DNA of 64,000 nt, from contig NZ_JNZO01000003.1 in NCBI RefSeq assembly GCF_000717595.1, positions 1 to 64,000 of the forward strand. Reading direction: 5' to 3'. Source of the DNA: Streptomyces flavochromogenes. GTDB taxonomy: Bacteria > Actinomycetota > Actinomycetes > Streptomycetales > Streptomycetaceae. Of this stretch, positions 17,389 through 25,449 are shown piece after piece. Positions within the stretch are counted from its first letter, which is position 1. The number at the start of each line of letters is the position of its first letter. The notes under the pieces are model-generated. The model saw only the letters and a program-made list of their open reading frames with translations, made no database searches and had not been told where the DNA came from. A program made the translations under genes and the position numbers.

Positions 17389-17925
17389 ATGTTGTCCATG
17401 GACGCTGGGATCGCTGCTCTGTGGGGCGCTGGCATCGGTGGTGCGCTCGGAGCGGGAGGGGTTCTGGGATCCACATGGCTGGCGGGGCGAACCCAGGGGC
17501 GCACTCAACACCAGCATTGGCGTCGGCAGGGGCGGCGCGAGGCGTACAGCACGTTCATTGCTGCTGTCGCGGCCTACAGAGATGCTGCTGACAGTCTCAT
17601 GGCACTCATGGAGGGCGACTACAGCCGCGACGACGCTTCATTGGCCCTGGAACGCGTCAGCGAGAAATTTCCTGCTGTGCGAGCCGCATCCTCGGTTGTG
17701 GCAGTGGAGGGGCCCGCCGACGTGGCAGCTCTGTCGCGAGAGGTCATGGAAGGCATCGGGCGTGCCATCGAGGACATCGACTTCTACGTCGCGGCCGCCG
17801 GCCGATTCGACCAACCGGCACTCTTCGAAGCGGGGCGCGTCCACGCAGCGCTGACTGAGCTTGGTGGCCTCTTGCGTAAGTTCACAGAGAAGGCCAGGGA
17901 CGCCCTTGATGCGCAGGGGGTGTAA
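17389..17925 (+). CDS. Hypothetical protein with N-terminal membrane segment
   Basis: About 178 residues starting MLSMDAGIAALWG (a second ATG lies 9 bp later); no clear ribosome-binding site precedes either ATG, and a GTG start further upstream is possible. A Gly/Ala-rich helix (AALWGAGIGGALGAGGVLG) is followed by a basic stretch and a helical domain (EAYSTFIAAVAAYRDAADSL). This is a common architecture for small actinomycete membrane-tethered proteins of unknown role. Codon choice is less GC3-biased than in neighbours, in line with the foreign segment it lies in. It converges on the truncated 3' end of the recombinase pseudogene. Confidence 0.5.
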   Translation: MLSMDAGIAALWGAGIGGALGAGGVLGSTWLAGRTQGRTQHQHWRRQGRREAYSTFIAAVAAYRDAADSLMALMEGDYSRDDASLALERVSEKFPAVRAASSVVAVEGPADVAALSREVMEGIGRAIEDIDFYVAAAGRFDQPALFEAGRVHAALTELGGLLRKFTEKARDALDAQGV

Positions 17926-17989
17926 GCCCCGTCGCTCAACCAGCTCGCAAGATCTCGTCGCGTCCTTCGTACCTGGGGGGACCGGCAAG

Positions 17990-19132
17990 TCGTGAAATCG
18001 CCGGCGTGACCGAGGTACGAGCTGAGGGCCTTGATGTTCTCGCCGGCGTCGAGGAGCACGGACGCGTAGAAGTGCCGCAGCGCGTGCATCCCGTGCTCAC
18101 GAGCCGCCTGGTGGCGCTCACCCTCCTTAGGCTCCGGAATGACGCCGGCCTGGACGAGGGCGAGCTTCCACACGCGGGTGTTGAAGTCGGTCCGTCGGAC
18201 GGCCCCGCCGCCCGTCAGAGAGAAGAACAGCCGCTTGGTGACGAGCGGGCCGTCGGGCTTCAACCAAGGCAGGGAAACATCGACCGGCGGGAATTCCTCG
18301 GAGTGCTCGCGGAGAACGCGGGCGATTTGGCGGAGGAGGGGGACGTCCCGTTCCTTTCCGCGTTTCGGCGGGCCGAAGACGAGATGCCCGTTGACGACCT
18401 TCACCTGATTCGCGACGTGGAGCCACCCGGTGTCGAACCTGACGTGTTCCTCGGCCAGGCCGAAGATCTCGCCCTGGCGGAGACCGCAGCCGCCGCCGAT
18501 ATCGACCATCGCCTGGTAGCGCTTCGGGACCACGGAGCGAACGGCGAACACTCGGTCCGACGTCCACGGCCTCACCCGAGGCTCGGCTGGCGCCGGCGCC
18601 CGGACCGAGCGGGACTTGCACGGGTTCTTGGCGAGCAGCTCGTCGTCCACGGCCGCGGCGAGCACCGCGGAGACGCTGGCGAAGATGACCCGGCGGTACG
18701 AGGAGACGGGCAGGGCCTTCTCCAGCTCCGCGAGCCACCCCCGGATGTGTTCGGGCCGGAACGAATCGATCGGCCGAGTGCCGAGGTACGGGAACGCATG
18801 CAGCGCAGATGGACGCCCACCGTCGTACGTGTCGTCGGCTCCGTGGTCTGGGAGGCGAGCCACTTCTCGCCGTACTGCCGGAACGTGATCCGCCCGGCGG
18901 TGGGGTCGATGTACTGCCCTCGGGACATGTCGGCCTCGGTGGTGGAGGGCCACTTCTCCGCGAGCCGCTTCTTCTTGTCGGGGAAGCTCTTGGACTTCTC
19001 GGTGCCGTCGGGGCCGATGTAGCGGGCCCGGTAAAGCATGCCGATGCCGTAGCGGTCGGTCCTGACCCGGCGCTCCTTGCCGTCGGCGTCGGTCTCGGTC
19101 TTGTACCAGCGGTCCTGGACGTGGCCGGTCAT
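17990..19132 (-). pseudogene. Tyrosine recombinase/integrase, frameshifted and C-terminally truncated
   Basis: The N-terminal arm and core-binding domain read from ATG 19132 (MTGHVQDRWYKTETDADG, then SRGQYIDPTAGRITFRQYG). Near 18806 the frame breaks: VGVHLR continues in one frame, while LHAFPYLGTRPIDSFRPEHI, the expected continuation, is in another. A missing C at that point would restore one frame. The catalytic domain is recognisable: GGCGLRQGEIFGL with the first Arg, a Lys beta-hairpin (VFGPPKRGKERDVPL), HALRHFYASVLLDAGENIK and YLGHAGDF. After this the sequence loses similarity and the catalytic Tyr is absent. The protein is therefore inactive unless both defects are sequencing artefacts. 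It probably drove integration of the element around it. Confidence 0.85.
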
Positions 19133-19165
19133 GTGTGGCTGTAGTTCCTTTCGGTGTTCGAGAAA

Positions 19166-19199
19166 GGCCCGTGCCGCCCCGACGGGGGCAGCACGGGCC
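19166..19199 (-). terminator. Hairpin between the 101-aa gene and the recombinase pseudogene
   Basis: GGCCCGTGC (19166-19174) pairs with GCACGGGCC (19191-19199), with a further GC-rich inner stem. It lies just after the stop of the upstream small gene and before the recombinase start, so it could terminate the first gene or attenuate expression of the second. Confidence 0.55.
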
Positions 19200-19214
19200 A
19201 GTGAGGGAGGCGGG

Positions 19215-19520
19215 TCAGGTGGCGGCGTCGAGGTCGCTCTGCTCGGCGACCCACGCCTGATGCAGGAAGTCCAGGAACATGTCAGCGAGCGCTCGTTGAG
19301 GATCTCCGACCTGTCGGCCCAGTTCACGGTTCCGAGCAGCTTCGAGGAACCGCGTGATTTCTGTGCACGCGTTCGGGCCGACGCTTCGCGTCACGGCGCG
19401 ACCGATGATGCGCCGTCCGTCCGGCCACCCATCCGGGTCGCCTTCGTCCAGGGCTGCCCCGATCGCCAACCTCGCGAACCGTGCAGCCAGGCGTTCGGGG
19501 TCGATCGGCCTGCTCTCCAT
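19215..19520 (-). CDS. Hypothetical protein, element-encoded
   Basis: A 101-residue protein starting MESRPIDPERLAARFARLA behind the ribosome-binding site AGAGGGG. It is helical and acidic at the end (ADMFLDFLHQAWVAEQSDLD) and has no transmembrane segment or recognisable helix-turn-helix. It lies directly upstream of the recombinase on the same strand, separated by 82 bp holding a hairpin. In intact elements this position often holds a directionality factor or small regulator, but nothing in the sequence proves it. No family recognised. Confidence 0.6.
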   Translation of the reverse strand: MESRPIDPERLAARFARLAIGAALDEGDPDGWPDGRRIIGRAVTRSVGPNACTEITRFLEAARNRELGRQVGDPQRALADMFLDFLHQAWVAEQSDLDAAT

Positions 19521-19793
19521 GGTCCCCTCTGTTGCCCCGTGGGAAACGGTAGCGAGAGGCGGCGCCCTCGTCGGCGACTTGAGCACTCCTCGGGAACCCG
19601 GGCCGGAGGGCGGGACGGGCGCGGCCCTGAGTCGTTTCATGTGGAGGAATCGGTTCCGCCGAGTCGGCGGGTCGCGCCTCGTGTGTTGACCCAAGTCGAC
19701 TGCGGGGAAGTCCAGTTGGTCGAAAAGCTGTGCGATCATGAACGTCGCTTTACGGCCACTCGCCGGATAATTCCTTATTGATTGCAGAGGACC

Positions 19794-20333
19794 ATGAAGT
19801 TCACCGCGTTCACCCGGGCCCGGCAGGGCCTGCTTGTTCTTGCAGCCTCCCTCGGTCTCGTCTTCGGCGTCTCGGCCGCTCCGGCCCAGGCCGTGTCCAT
19901 CACCTACCTGGGCACCGTCGAGATCCGCGCGGAGCACTCCGGCCAGTGTCTTGAGGTGGCGGACTGGAGCAAGGCGAACGGCGCGGCCGTTCGGCAGTGG
20001 CCCTGTACCGGTGGCGACAACCAGAGATGGCACCGCTACTCCCAGGACAGCGACTACGGCGCCTACTACTACGTGAACGCCAACAGCGGTAAGTGCCTGG
20101 AGATCGGCGGCTGGGGGCGCAACAACGGCGCGACCGCCAACCAGTGGGACTGCCACTGGGGCCTCAACCAGGTCTTCCGCGGCCAGTACGGCCTCTCCAT
20201 GGACAACGCGTACGTCTGGAACAAGTGCCTGGAGATAGCCGACTGGAGCACGCAGGCGGGCGCCCCGGCGCGGCTGTGGTCGTGCCACACCGGTGCCAAC
20301 CAGACGTTCGACATCAGGTCCGTCGCCTGGTAG
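19794..20333 (+). CDS. Secreted ricin-type beta-trefoil lectin
   Basis: A 179-residue exported protein. The ATG at 19794 follows CAGAGG; an in-frame TTG 12 bp upstream is less likely. A Sec signal peptide (ARQGLLVLAASLGLVFGVSA) ends in AAPAQA. The mature part is a single beta-trefoil with three repeats, each with a Cys-Leu-Glu motif (QCLEVADWSKANGAAV, KCLEIGGWGRNNGATA, KCLEIADWSTQAGAPA) followed by a W-x-C and an NQ-x-(W/F) element. The three NQ motifs are intact or nearly so, so all three sugar pockets may work. There is no catalytic domain, so it is a free lectin that may bind polysaccharides outside the cell. It sits right after the decayed element and has its own promoter region (19521-19793). 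Confidence 0.9.
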   Translation: MKFTAFTRARQGLLVLAASLGLVFGVSAAPAQAVSITYLGTVEIRAEHSGQCLEVADWSKANGAAVRQWPCTGGDNQRWHRYSQDSDYGAYYYVNANSGKCLEIGGWGRNNGATANQWDCHWGLNQVFRGQYGLSMDNAYVWNKCLEIADWSTQAGAPARLWSCHTGANQTFDIRSVAW

Positions 20334-20428
20334 TCCCCTGGGGGGCGCCGGGCACCCGCCCGGCGCCCGTCCGCCCACCCGCGGTTAAATCCGTTGCCCG
20401 GGGCGGTGGGTCCGTTCAGACTGCCCCG

Positions 20429-20923
20429 GTGAAGATCGAATCCGTCGCCACCGAGCGGCTCCTGCTCCATCCGTTGACCGTGGCCGAGGCCGAGCGCGTC
20501 GTCGCCCGGGAGGCCGCGCCCGGGGACGCGTGGGGCGAGGGGTACCCCGGCGACGGGGACGTCCGCTCGGCCAACGGGTTTCTGCGGGGAGTCGCCGAGC
20601 GCGGCGATCCGGGAGTGTTCCGGGTGTACGCGATACGGCTCGCGGAGAGCGGCGTCACCGTCGGGGGGATCGGGTTCCACGGACCGCCCGACGAGATCGG
20701 GGTCGTCACCGTGGGATACGGGCTCGTGCCGGCCGCGCGCGGCAACAGGTACGCGACCGAGGCGCTCCGGGCGCTCATCGAGATCGCCCGGCGGGCCGGT
20801 GTCTCCGGCGTGAAGGGCGACGCCGACCTGGGCAATCCGGCGTCCCATCGGGTGATGGAGGCCGCCGGGATGCCGTGCGTGGCGGAGGACGAGCAGCTCC
20901 GGCACTTCTATCTGGGGTTCTAG
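20429..20923 (+). CDS. GNAT family N-acetyltransferase (RimJ/RimL-like)
   Basis: A 164-residue GNAT-fold enzyme starting at GTG 20429 (VKIESVATERLLLHPLT). The core shows the acetyl-CoA binding segment VTVGYGLVPAARGNRYATEA and the C-terminal strand DADLGNPASHRVMEAAGM, typical of the subfamily that acetylates alpha-amino groups of proteins or small amines. The start is supported by homology at the ERLLLHPLT strand; the upstream reading frame is shadow. The acceptor is unknown. It is probably independent of the lectin gene 95 bp upstream. Confidence 0.85.
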   Translation: MKIESVATERLLLHPLTVAEAERVVAREAAPGDAWGEGYPGDGDVRSANGFLRGVAERGDPGVFRVYAIRLAESGVTVGGIGFHGPPDEIGVVTVGYGLVPAARGNRYATEALRALIEIARRAGVSGVKGDADLGNPASHRVMEAAGMPCVAEDEQLRHFYLGF

Positions 20924-20957
20924 GTAGCACGGTCCGTCCGCGCTAGCGTCGGGTTCC

Positions 20958-21647
20958 ATGCCGGAACCCCACCCCCGCGTCTGGTACGCCGCCTACGGCT
21001 CCAACATGCATGCCGAGCGCCTCGGTTGCTATCTCGCCGGAGGCCGCCCGGACGGAAGTGCGCGCGAGTATCCCGGCTGCCGGGACCCGCGGGGCCCCGA
21101 CCGGTCCGTGGCCGTCGAGCTGGACGGGCAGGTGTACTTCGCGACCGAGTCGGCCGTGTGGACCGGGGGCCGGGCCTTCTACGACCCGGATGCGGACGGC
21201 ACCGCATGGGGCGTCGCGCATCTGCTGACCGCCGGGCAGTTCTCCGACATCGCCGCACAGGAGATGTACCGGGAGCCCGTCGCCGACCTCGATCTGGCCG
21301 AGGTCCTCGCCACCGGCCGCTGCGCACTCGGCCCCGGACGGTACGAGACCCTCGTCTGCCCGGGGCGCATCGACGGCGTCCCCGTGCTCACCCTCACCGC
21401 GCCCTGGCCGATGCCGGCGGCGGACGGGCTCCGCCCGCCCTCCGCCGCCTATCTGCGGCACCTCGCGGCAGGGCTCCACGAGGCCGGGGCGTGGCGGCCC
21501 GCCGAGGTGGCCGGCTATCTCGCCTCCCGGCCCGGCGCGGCGGGCCACTGGACGGCGGAGGACGTGGCCGCCTTCAGCGTTCCGAGAGCTCCGACGGCGC
21601 CTCCTGGACCGTCCAGCCGTTGCCGTCCGGGTCCTCGAAGGTCATGA
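20958..21647 (+). CDS. Gamma-glutamylcyclotransferase-like fold protein
   Basis: A 229-residue protein whose N-terminus VWYAAYGSNMHAERL carries the Y-G-S-N motif of the GGCT superfamily. Automatic pipelines often label this Streptomyces family a histone deacetylase; I see no deacetylase motif, so I do not use that name. The middle (DADGTAWGVAHLLTAGQFSD) also fits the GGCT-like barrel. The last ~25 residues are Pro/Arg-rich and overlap the convergent VOC gene by 74 bp, so a truncated or read-through C-terminus is possible. Substrate unknown. Confidence 0.72.
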   Translation: MPEPHPRVWYAAYGSNMHAERLGCYLAGGRPDGSAREYPGCRDPRGPDRSVAVELDGQVYFATESAVWTGGRAFYDPDADGTAWGVAHLLTAGQFSDIAAQEMYREPVADLDLAEVLATGRCALGPGRYETLVCPGRIDGVPVLTLTAPWPMPAADGLRPPSAAYLRHLAAGLHEAGAWRPAEVAGYLASRPGAAGHWTAEDVAAFSVPRAPTAPPGPSSRCRPGPRRS

Positions 21648-22005
21648 AGGCGTTCCACGTGCCGCCCTTGCCGGCCTCCCAGCCCTTCTCGCCCACGTGC
21701 CGGATCGCCGAGACCTCCACCCCGCGCCCCACGAACTCCGCCCGGGCCGCCTCGATGTCCGTCACACAGAACTGGAGGCCCTGGAGGGTGCCCGGGGCCA
21801 TCTCCTTCGTGCCCGGCATCGGCGGGAACCCGTTCAGCAGCGCGAGCGAACAGCGCGAGCCCGGCGGCGTCAGCTGGACCATGCGGATGCCCGGCGCCAT
21901 CTCGTCGTCCAGGTCGACGGCGAAGCCGCACTTCTCGGCGTAGAACTCCTTCGCCCGGTCCATGTCGGTGACGGGGACCGGGACGACTTCCAGTGTCCAG
22001 TTCAC
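21574..22005 (-). CDS. VOC family protein (glyoxalase/bleomycin-resistance fold)
   Basis: A 143-residue protein starting with GTG 22005 behind GAGGAGAG. It has two beta-alpha-beta-beta-beta units: WTLEVVPVPVTDMDRAKEFY with EKCGFAVDLDDEM, and LQFCVTDIEAARAEFVGRG with FMTFEDPDGNGWTVQEAP. The final Glu in VQEAP is at the position used for metal in many family members. Such enzymes range from antibiotic-binding to isomerase and dioxygenase activities; no specific one can be assigned. It begins 11 bp after the stop of the PPOX gene, so the two are an operon. The 3' end overlaps the GGCT-like gene by 74 bp. Confidence 0.9.
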   Translation of the reverse strand: MNWTLEVVPVPVTDMDRAKEFYAEKCGFAVDLDDEMAPGIRMVQLTPPGSRCSLALLNGFPPMPGTKEMAPGTLQGLQFCVTDIEAARAEFVGRGVEVSAIRHVGEKGWEAGKGGTWNAFMTFEDPDGNGWTVQEAPSELSER

Positions 22006-22016
22006 GGGGGCTCTCC

Positions 22017-22526
22017 TCAGAAACGCCAGCGGGTCTGTCCGAAGGGGTCGCCCTTGGCGAAGCCGAAGGCCGTGCGAGGCGCGACCGCGAACACCAGGGC
22101 CGTACCACCGTCCCCCCGGAACGCCCCGTCGCGCACCTCGAAACGCCAGTCCTCGCCGTACTTCTCCACCCACGCCCCGGCGAGCGCCGCCAGCCGGTCC
22201 TCGTCCGTCACCCGTGCCGCCTCGCCCTCGACCACGAGGTCGAAGCCCTCGTCGAGCGCGGGCGTGCCCGTCGTCAGGACCACCGAGGTGTTGGCCTCCA
22301 GGTTGCGGGCCTTGCGCTCGTCCGGGCCGGTGCAGAAGTGGAGCGCTCCCTCCGACCAGACGGCGATCAGCGGGGTCACGTGCGGCCGGCCGTCGGGGCG
22401 AACGGTCGTCAGCCAGAAGACCTCGGCCGCCGCGAGCCGCGCCTCGGCCGCGGACCAGGGGACCGGGCCCGCCTTGTCGTCGCTGTACCGGGGATCGAGG
22501 ACCGTCTGCGGGGTCTGCGGGTTCAT
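22017..22526 (-). CDS. Pyridoxamine 5'-phosphate oxidase-fold (flavin/F420-binding) protein
   Basis: A 169-residue split-barrel protein starting MNPQTPQTVLDPRYS behind GAAGGGAA. The flavin-barrel core is visible in FWLTTVRPDGRPHVTPLIAV, LHFCTGPDERKARNLEAN and SVVLTTG. In actinomycetes this family includes FMN-, heme- and F420-dependent oxidoreductases, so the cofactor is open. It is the first gene of an operon with the VOC gene. The 84 bp upstream separate it from the tandem repeat array, which lies in front of its promoter. Confidence 0.88.
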   Translation of the reverse strand: MNPQTPQTVLDPRYSDDKAGPVPWSAAEARLAAAEVFWLTTVRPDGRPHVTPLIAVWSEGALHFCTGPDERKARNLEANTSVVLTTGTPALDEGFDLVVEGEAARVTDEDRLAALAGAWVEKYGEDWRFEVRDGAFRGDGGTALVFAVAPRTAFGFAKGDPFGQTRWRF

Positions 22527-22610
22527 CGCCGTTCCCTTCGTCGCCTGCTCCGTCGCGTGCGCGTGGTGCACAGGTAACGACCGGACCGGCGGGCGAAACT
22601 CATCGGCCCG

Positions 22611-22874
22611 CCACGGATCAGGCCGGCCACGGATCAGGCCGGCCACGGATCAGGCTGGCCACGGATCACGGCCGGGCAGGGATCACGGCCGGCCACGGAT
22701 CACGGCCGGGCAGGGATCACGGCCGGGCAGGGATCACGGCCAGGCACGGCTCGTCGCCGGCCACGGATCACGGCCGGCCACGGCTCGTCGCCCGCCACGG
22801 ATCACGTCCGCCACGGTCGCCGTCGGCCACGGCCGTCGTCCGCCACGGTCGTCGTCCACCGCGGCTCATTCGGC
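22611..22874. repeat. Tandem repeat array, ~16 units of 16-17 bp
   Basis: About 16 head-to-tail degenerate copies of a unit best represented by CCACGGATCACGGCCGG fill the gap between the PPOX gene and the PIG-L gene. The first three and last five copies are 16 bp; eight central copies are 17 bp, so phase drifts. GCAGGG- and CTCGTCG-type variants alternate in the centre. The last unit contains the stop codon of the PIG-L gene. There are no unique spacers between units. It could be a slippage-generated array, a protein-binding or transcription-end region, or a variable-number locus. Confidence 0.85.
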
Positions 22875-25070
22875 CGCCGCGACTCCCCGTCCGTTCGGCA
22901 CGCCCGGCCCCGCCGGCGCCGGCGTCCAGTGCAGACCGCCGTCCAGGCCGATCGCCGCCACCCCGTCCGTCCCCGCGTCCGGCGCCCCCGCGAACAGGAA
23001 CTTCTCCAGCTTCCACGCCGGTCCCGCCGCCCCCGTCCTGCCGCGCGGCGCCGTCGCGAGGAAGCCGGTCCGGGACCGGACCGCGAGGAGCCCGTCGCCG
23101 CCGCTCACCGGGCCGAAGCCCGCCACGCCGCCGGGCAGCTCCGTGACCCGGGAGACCGGGCCGACGCCCGAGAAGTCGGCGCTGCGCAGATCGCCGGAGG
23201 CCGGCTTGCGGAACCAGAGCCGTACGCCGTCGCCGTTCGGCGCGGGGCTCGCGCTCAGCGCCAGGGTCGTCGGCGGGAGCGCGGTCAGCGCCGGACCCGT
23301 GAGCGGACCGCCGGACACGTGCTGCGCCCAGAACAGGACGGTCTTCGGGGTGCTCGCGAAGACGTAGGCCCGGCCCTTGGCGTCCGTCGCCGCGACCGGG
23401 TCGCCGACCACGTCCGCGCCGCCGAGCACCCGCCACGGCCCCCAGCCGCCGTCCGCGCCCTGCTCACGGGCGTTCAGACGGCGCAGGCTGTCGCGCAGGA
23501 CCAGGGTCGCGCGGCCGTCGGCGCCCACGGTCACGGCGGGCGCGCTGATGTCCGAGGTGCCGGCCGCGTCGTTCCGCTCGGGGGTCCCGAGCGAGCGCCA
23601 CGGGCCGAAGGCGCCGCCGGGCGCCGTCTGCTCGGTGCTCACGACCTCGCGGCGGTAGCCGGCCGGGCCGCCGTCGAGGAGCGTCCGGGTGCCGTAGACC
23701 GCGATCCGGCCGTCGGGCAGCGACACCGACGTGACCCCGGTGTCCATGCCGCCGCCGGGCAGCAGCGTCGGGCCGCTCCACGCGCCGCCGTCGGCCGGCT
23801 TCCGCCAGGCCGCGAGCTGTCCGTCGAGGACGGAGAAGGCGTGCAGCACGCCGTCCCGGTCCCGCTGCACCCAGGAGGTGGAGGTGCCCCGGGCGTACCG
23901 CACGGTAGCGGTCCAGCCGCGTCCGGCGGGCCTCGCGGCGACCTTCAGGTCGCCGCAGCCGGCGGGCGTCCCGCAGTCGTTGACGCCGTCCAGCCAGGCG
24001 TAGGTCTTCAGGGTCTTCAGCTTGTCGCCCGCCGTCTCGGGGTCGAGGGTGTGCGGCAGGACGCTGGTGGGGTAGCCGAGGTAGTTCTGCACGCCGATGC
24101 GCTGATGCCCGGGCAGCTCCGCGTACCGGGCGAGCGCGGCCTGGGCGAACCGCGCCCCGTACAGGTGGTCCTGGTGGTCGCCGATCTTCCCGGTCTTCGG
24201 GTCGATGCCGGGGCTCGGGTCCTGCATCCGGACGAAGGTCGGCCGGAACCGGTCGAGCAGCCCGGCGATCGTCGCCACGACCTCGTCCTTCGTGTACCTG
24301 AAGTCGGCGGCGACCGGGGTACCGGAGGAGCGCTGCGACTCCAGCGTGCCGATCCGTCCGTGCCAGAGGCCGTTCAGGCTGTGCGGGCGGTACTGGTTGG
24401 TCGACCCCGCCTCGCGTATCTGCAGCCACACCAGCCTGACCTTCGGGTCGGCGCGCAGGGTGTCCAGCTCGGCCAGGCCGCCGCCGGCCGTGGGGATCGC
24501 CACCCGGTCCCAGGGGCTGGTCCGGCTGCCGGTCGCCATCTCGGAGTACGCGGCACGGATGCCGTTCTGCCGGGCCTCGGCGTAGCCGGCCTTGTCGGCC
24601 TTGGCGGAGGCGGCGTCGCGGGGGCGGGCGTTGACGCCGTCGGACTCACCGGCCGTCAGATACACCGCGGCCAGCGGGGTGCCGGAGCGGATGGTCTGGG
24701 ATATGTCCGGGTTCATGAAGAACAGGTCGTCGTCCGGGTGCGCCACGATCTGCATGACCGAGGTGGCGGAGTGCGCCCCGGACGCCGGGGGCCGCGGGGT
24801 CCGGCCGGGCGTCCCGGGGTCCGAGGCCGGGTCCTGGGACTCCGGGCCGGTGGCCATGGGGACCGGCGAGGGGGCCGACGCCCGAGGCGGCGCGGCCGGG
24901 GTCGTGGGCGCCTTTCCTTCCGGTGCCGCCGTCTGCGCCGCGGCCGTCTCCGGTGTACCGGTCACCGACAGGAGTCCGGCGAAGGCGCCACCCACCAGGG
25001 CGGTCGTGACCGCGGTGGAGACGGCCCTGCGGCGGGACATGGGGAGACGGCGGCGGAGGCGTATGGGCAT
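22866..25070 (-). CDS. Exported PIG-L family deacetylase with C-terminal beta-propeller-like region
   Basis: A 734-residue exported protein. I chose ATG 25070 (MPIRLRRRLPMSRRRAVS) because it gives a twin-arginine-like signal (RRRAVSTAVTTALVGG) at the front; longer versions add a low-complexity Pro-rich stretch. After a disordered linker (residues ~45-110) comes the LmbE/PIG-L domain with MQIVAHPDDDLFFMNPDI, the Zn-binding A-H-P-D-D motif, and further metal ligands in GDHQDHLYGARFAQ. This fold removes N-acetyl groups from sugars. The C-terminal ~400 residues hold repeated W-G-P-W/LPDGRIAVY-like blades (for example AFGPWRSLGTPERN and GWGPWRVLGG), consistent with a beta-propeller or lectin-like module. 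It likely works on an extracellular glycan. The 3' end runs into the tandem repeat. Confidence 0.9.
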   Translation of the reverse strand: MPIRLRRRLPMSRRRAVSTAVTTALVGGAFAGLLSVTGTPETAAAQTAAPEGKAPTTPAAPPRASAPSPVPMATGPESQDPASDPGTPGRTPRPPASGAHSATSVMQIVAHPDDDLFFMNPDISQTIRSGTPLAAVYLTAGESDGVNARPRDAASAKADKAGYAEARQNGIRAAYSEMATGSRTSPWDRVAIPTAGGGLAELDTLRADPKVRLVWLQIREAGSTNQYRPHSLNGLWHGRIGTLESQRSSGTPVAADFRYTKDEVVATIAGLLDRFRPTFVRMQDPSPGIDPKTGKIGDHQDHLYGARFAQAALARYAELPGHQRIGVQNYLGYPTSVLPHTLDPETAGDKLKTLKTYAWLDGVNDCGTPAGCGDLKVAARPAGRGWTATVRYARGTSTSWVQRDRDGVLHAFSVLDGQLAAWRKPADGGAWSGPTLLPGGGMDTGVTSVSLPDGRIAVYGTRTLLDGGPAGYRREVVSTEQTAPGGAFGPWRSLGTPERNDAAGTSDISAPAVTVGADGRATLVLRDSLRRLNAREQGADGGWGPWRVLGGADVVGDPVAATDAKGRAYVFASTPKTVLFWAQHVSGGPLTGPALTALPPTTLALSASPAPNGDGVRLWFRKPASGDLRSADFSGVGPVSRVTELPGGVAGFGPVSGGDGLLAVRSRTGFLATAPRGRTGAAGPAWKLEKFLFAGAPDAGTDGVAAIGLDGGLHWTPAPAGPGVPNGRGVAAAE

Positions 25071-25449
25071 GGTCGGCGGCGCGCTTTCGGCAGGTCGGGC
25101 AGGCGGGTCGGTCCCGCGCTGGTGGACGGGGGTCGCTTCAGGGGTCGCCTGATCGGGCTCGGGCAGGCGGGGTGGTTCCGCGCATGCGGTCGGGTCCGCT
25201 TCAGGGTCGCTTCGGCGGGTACGAGCAGGCGGGAGTGGTCCGCCACCAGCAAGACGGACTTTCAAGGAATACGGTTCATCGACCTCGAAAAGCCATCGAT
25301 GTGGGGGACGTCACGTGTGATCCGCTGCGAACCGAAGGCCTGAAGGCTCCCGTCCCCCGCTCCGGATAGGCTCGATCCGCCCGGGTTCCGACCCGGGGGT
25401 GAGTCCTGGGGTCGAGCCCGGGGCGGACCTGCTCGGAGGGAGCGGCGGA
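25071..25449. other. Intergenic region between divergent PIG-L and glnE genes
   Basis: 379 bp without a supported gene. It contains two to three degenerate copies of a ~60-bp segment (each with GAGCAGGCGGG- or GGGCAGGCGGG-like cores, around 25090-25250). Translated upstream of the PIG-L start they give Pro-rich nonsense. Promoters for both genes must lie here, but I could not assign boxes with confidence. Confidence 0.5.

Larger units (their letters stand above)
17268..19560. mobile_element. Remnant of a small integrative element (approximate borders)
   Basis: Between the glnA2 terminator and the lectin gene lies a segment with a tyrosine recombinase pseudogene, a 101-residue hypothetical gene in front of it and a 178-residue hypothetical gene facing it. 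Third codon positions are visibly less GC-rich than in neighbours. I found no convincing direct repeats or tRNA to define attachment sites, and no replication, transfer or phage structural genes, so this is a decayed fragment. The borders given are the ends of recognisable host features and could be off by some hundred bases. Confidence 0.5.

Noticed and set aside
17208..17504. A minus-strand frame with a protein-like start (MDNIVGTALLKAVEVARTR).
   Set aside because: It reads through the glnA2 terminator hairpin to its end and overlaps the plus-strand gene at 17389. I could not show that it is a gene, but it may be a relic of the inserted element.
17926..17990. tRNA-type attachment site at the recombinase end.
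   Set aside because: I looked for a tRNA 3' half with T-loop and for a matching direct repeat near 19560-19790 and found neither.
19591..19604. Short match ACCCGGGCCGG shared with the glnA2 terminator region, possible att repeat.
   Set aside because: Only 11 bp in GC-rich sequence, expected by chance.
20958..21647. Histone deacetylase annotation for the gene.
   Set aside because: No deacetylase active-site motif is present; the Y-G-S-N motif fits the GGCT fold better.
22611..22874. Possible CRISPR array.
   Set aside because: Repeats are directly head to tail and degenerate, with no spacers of constant length and no cas genes nearby.
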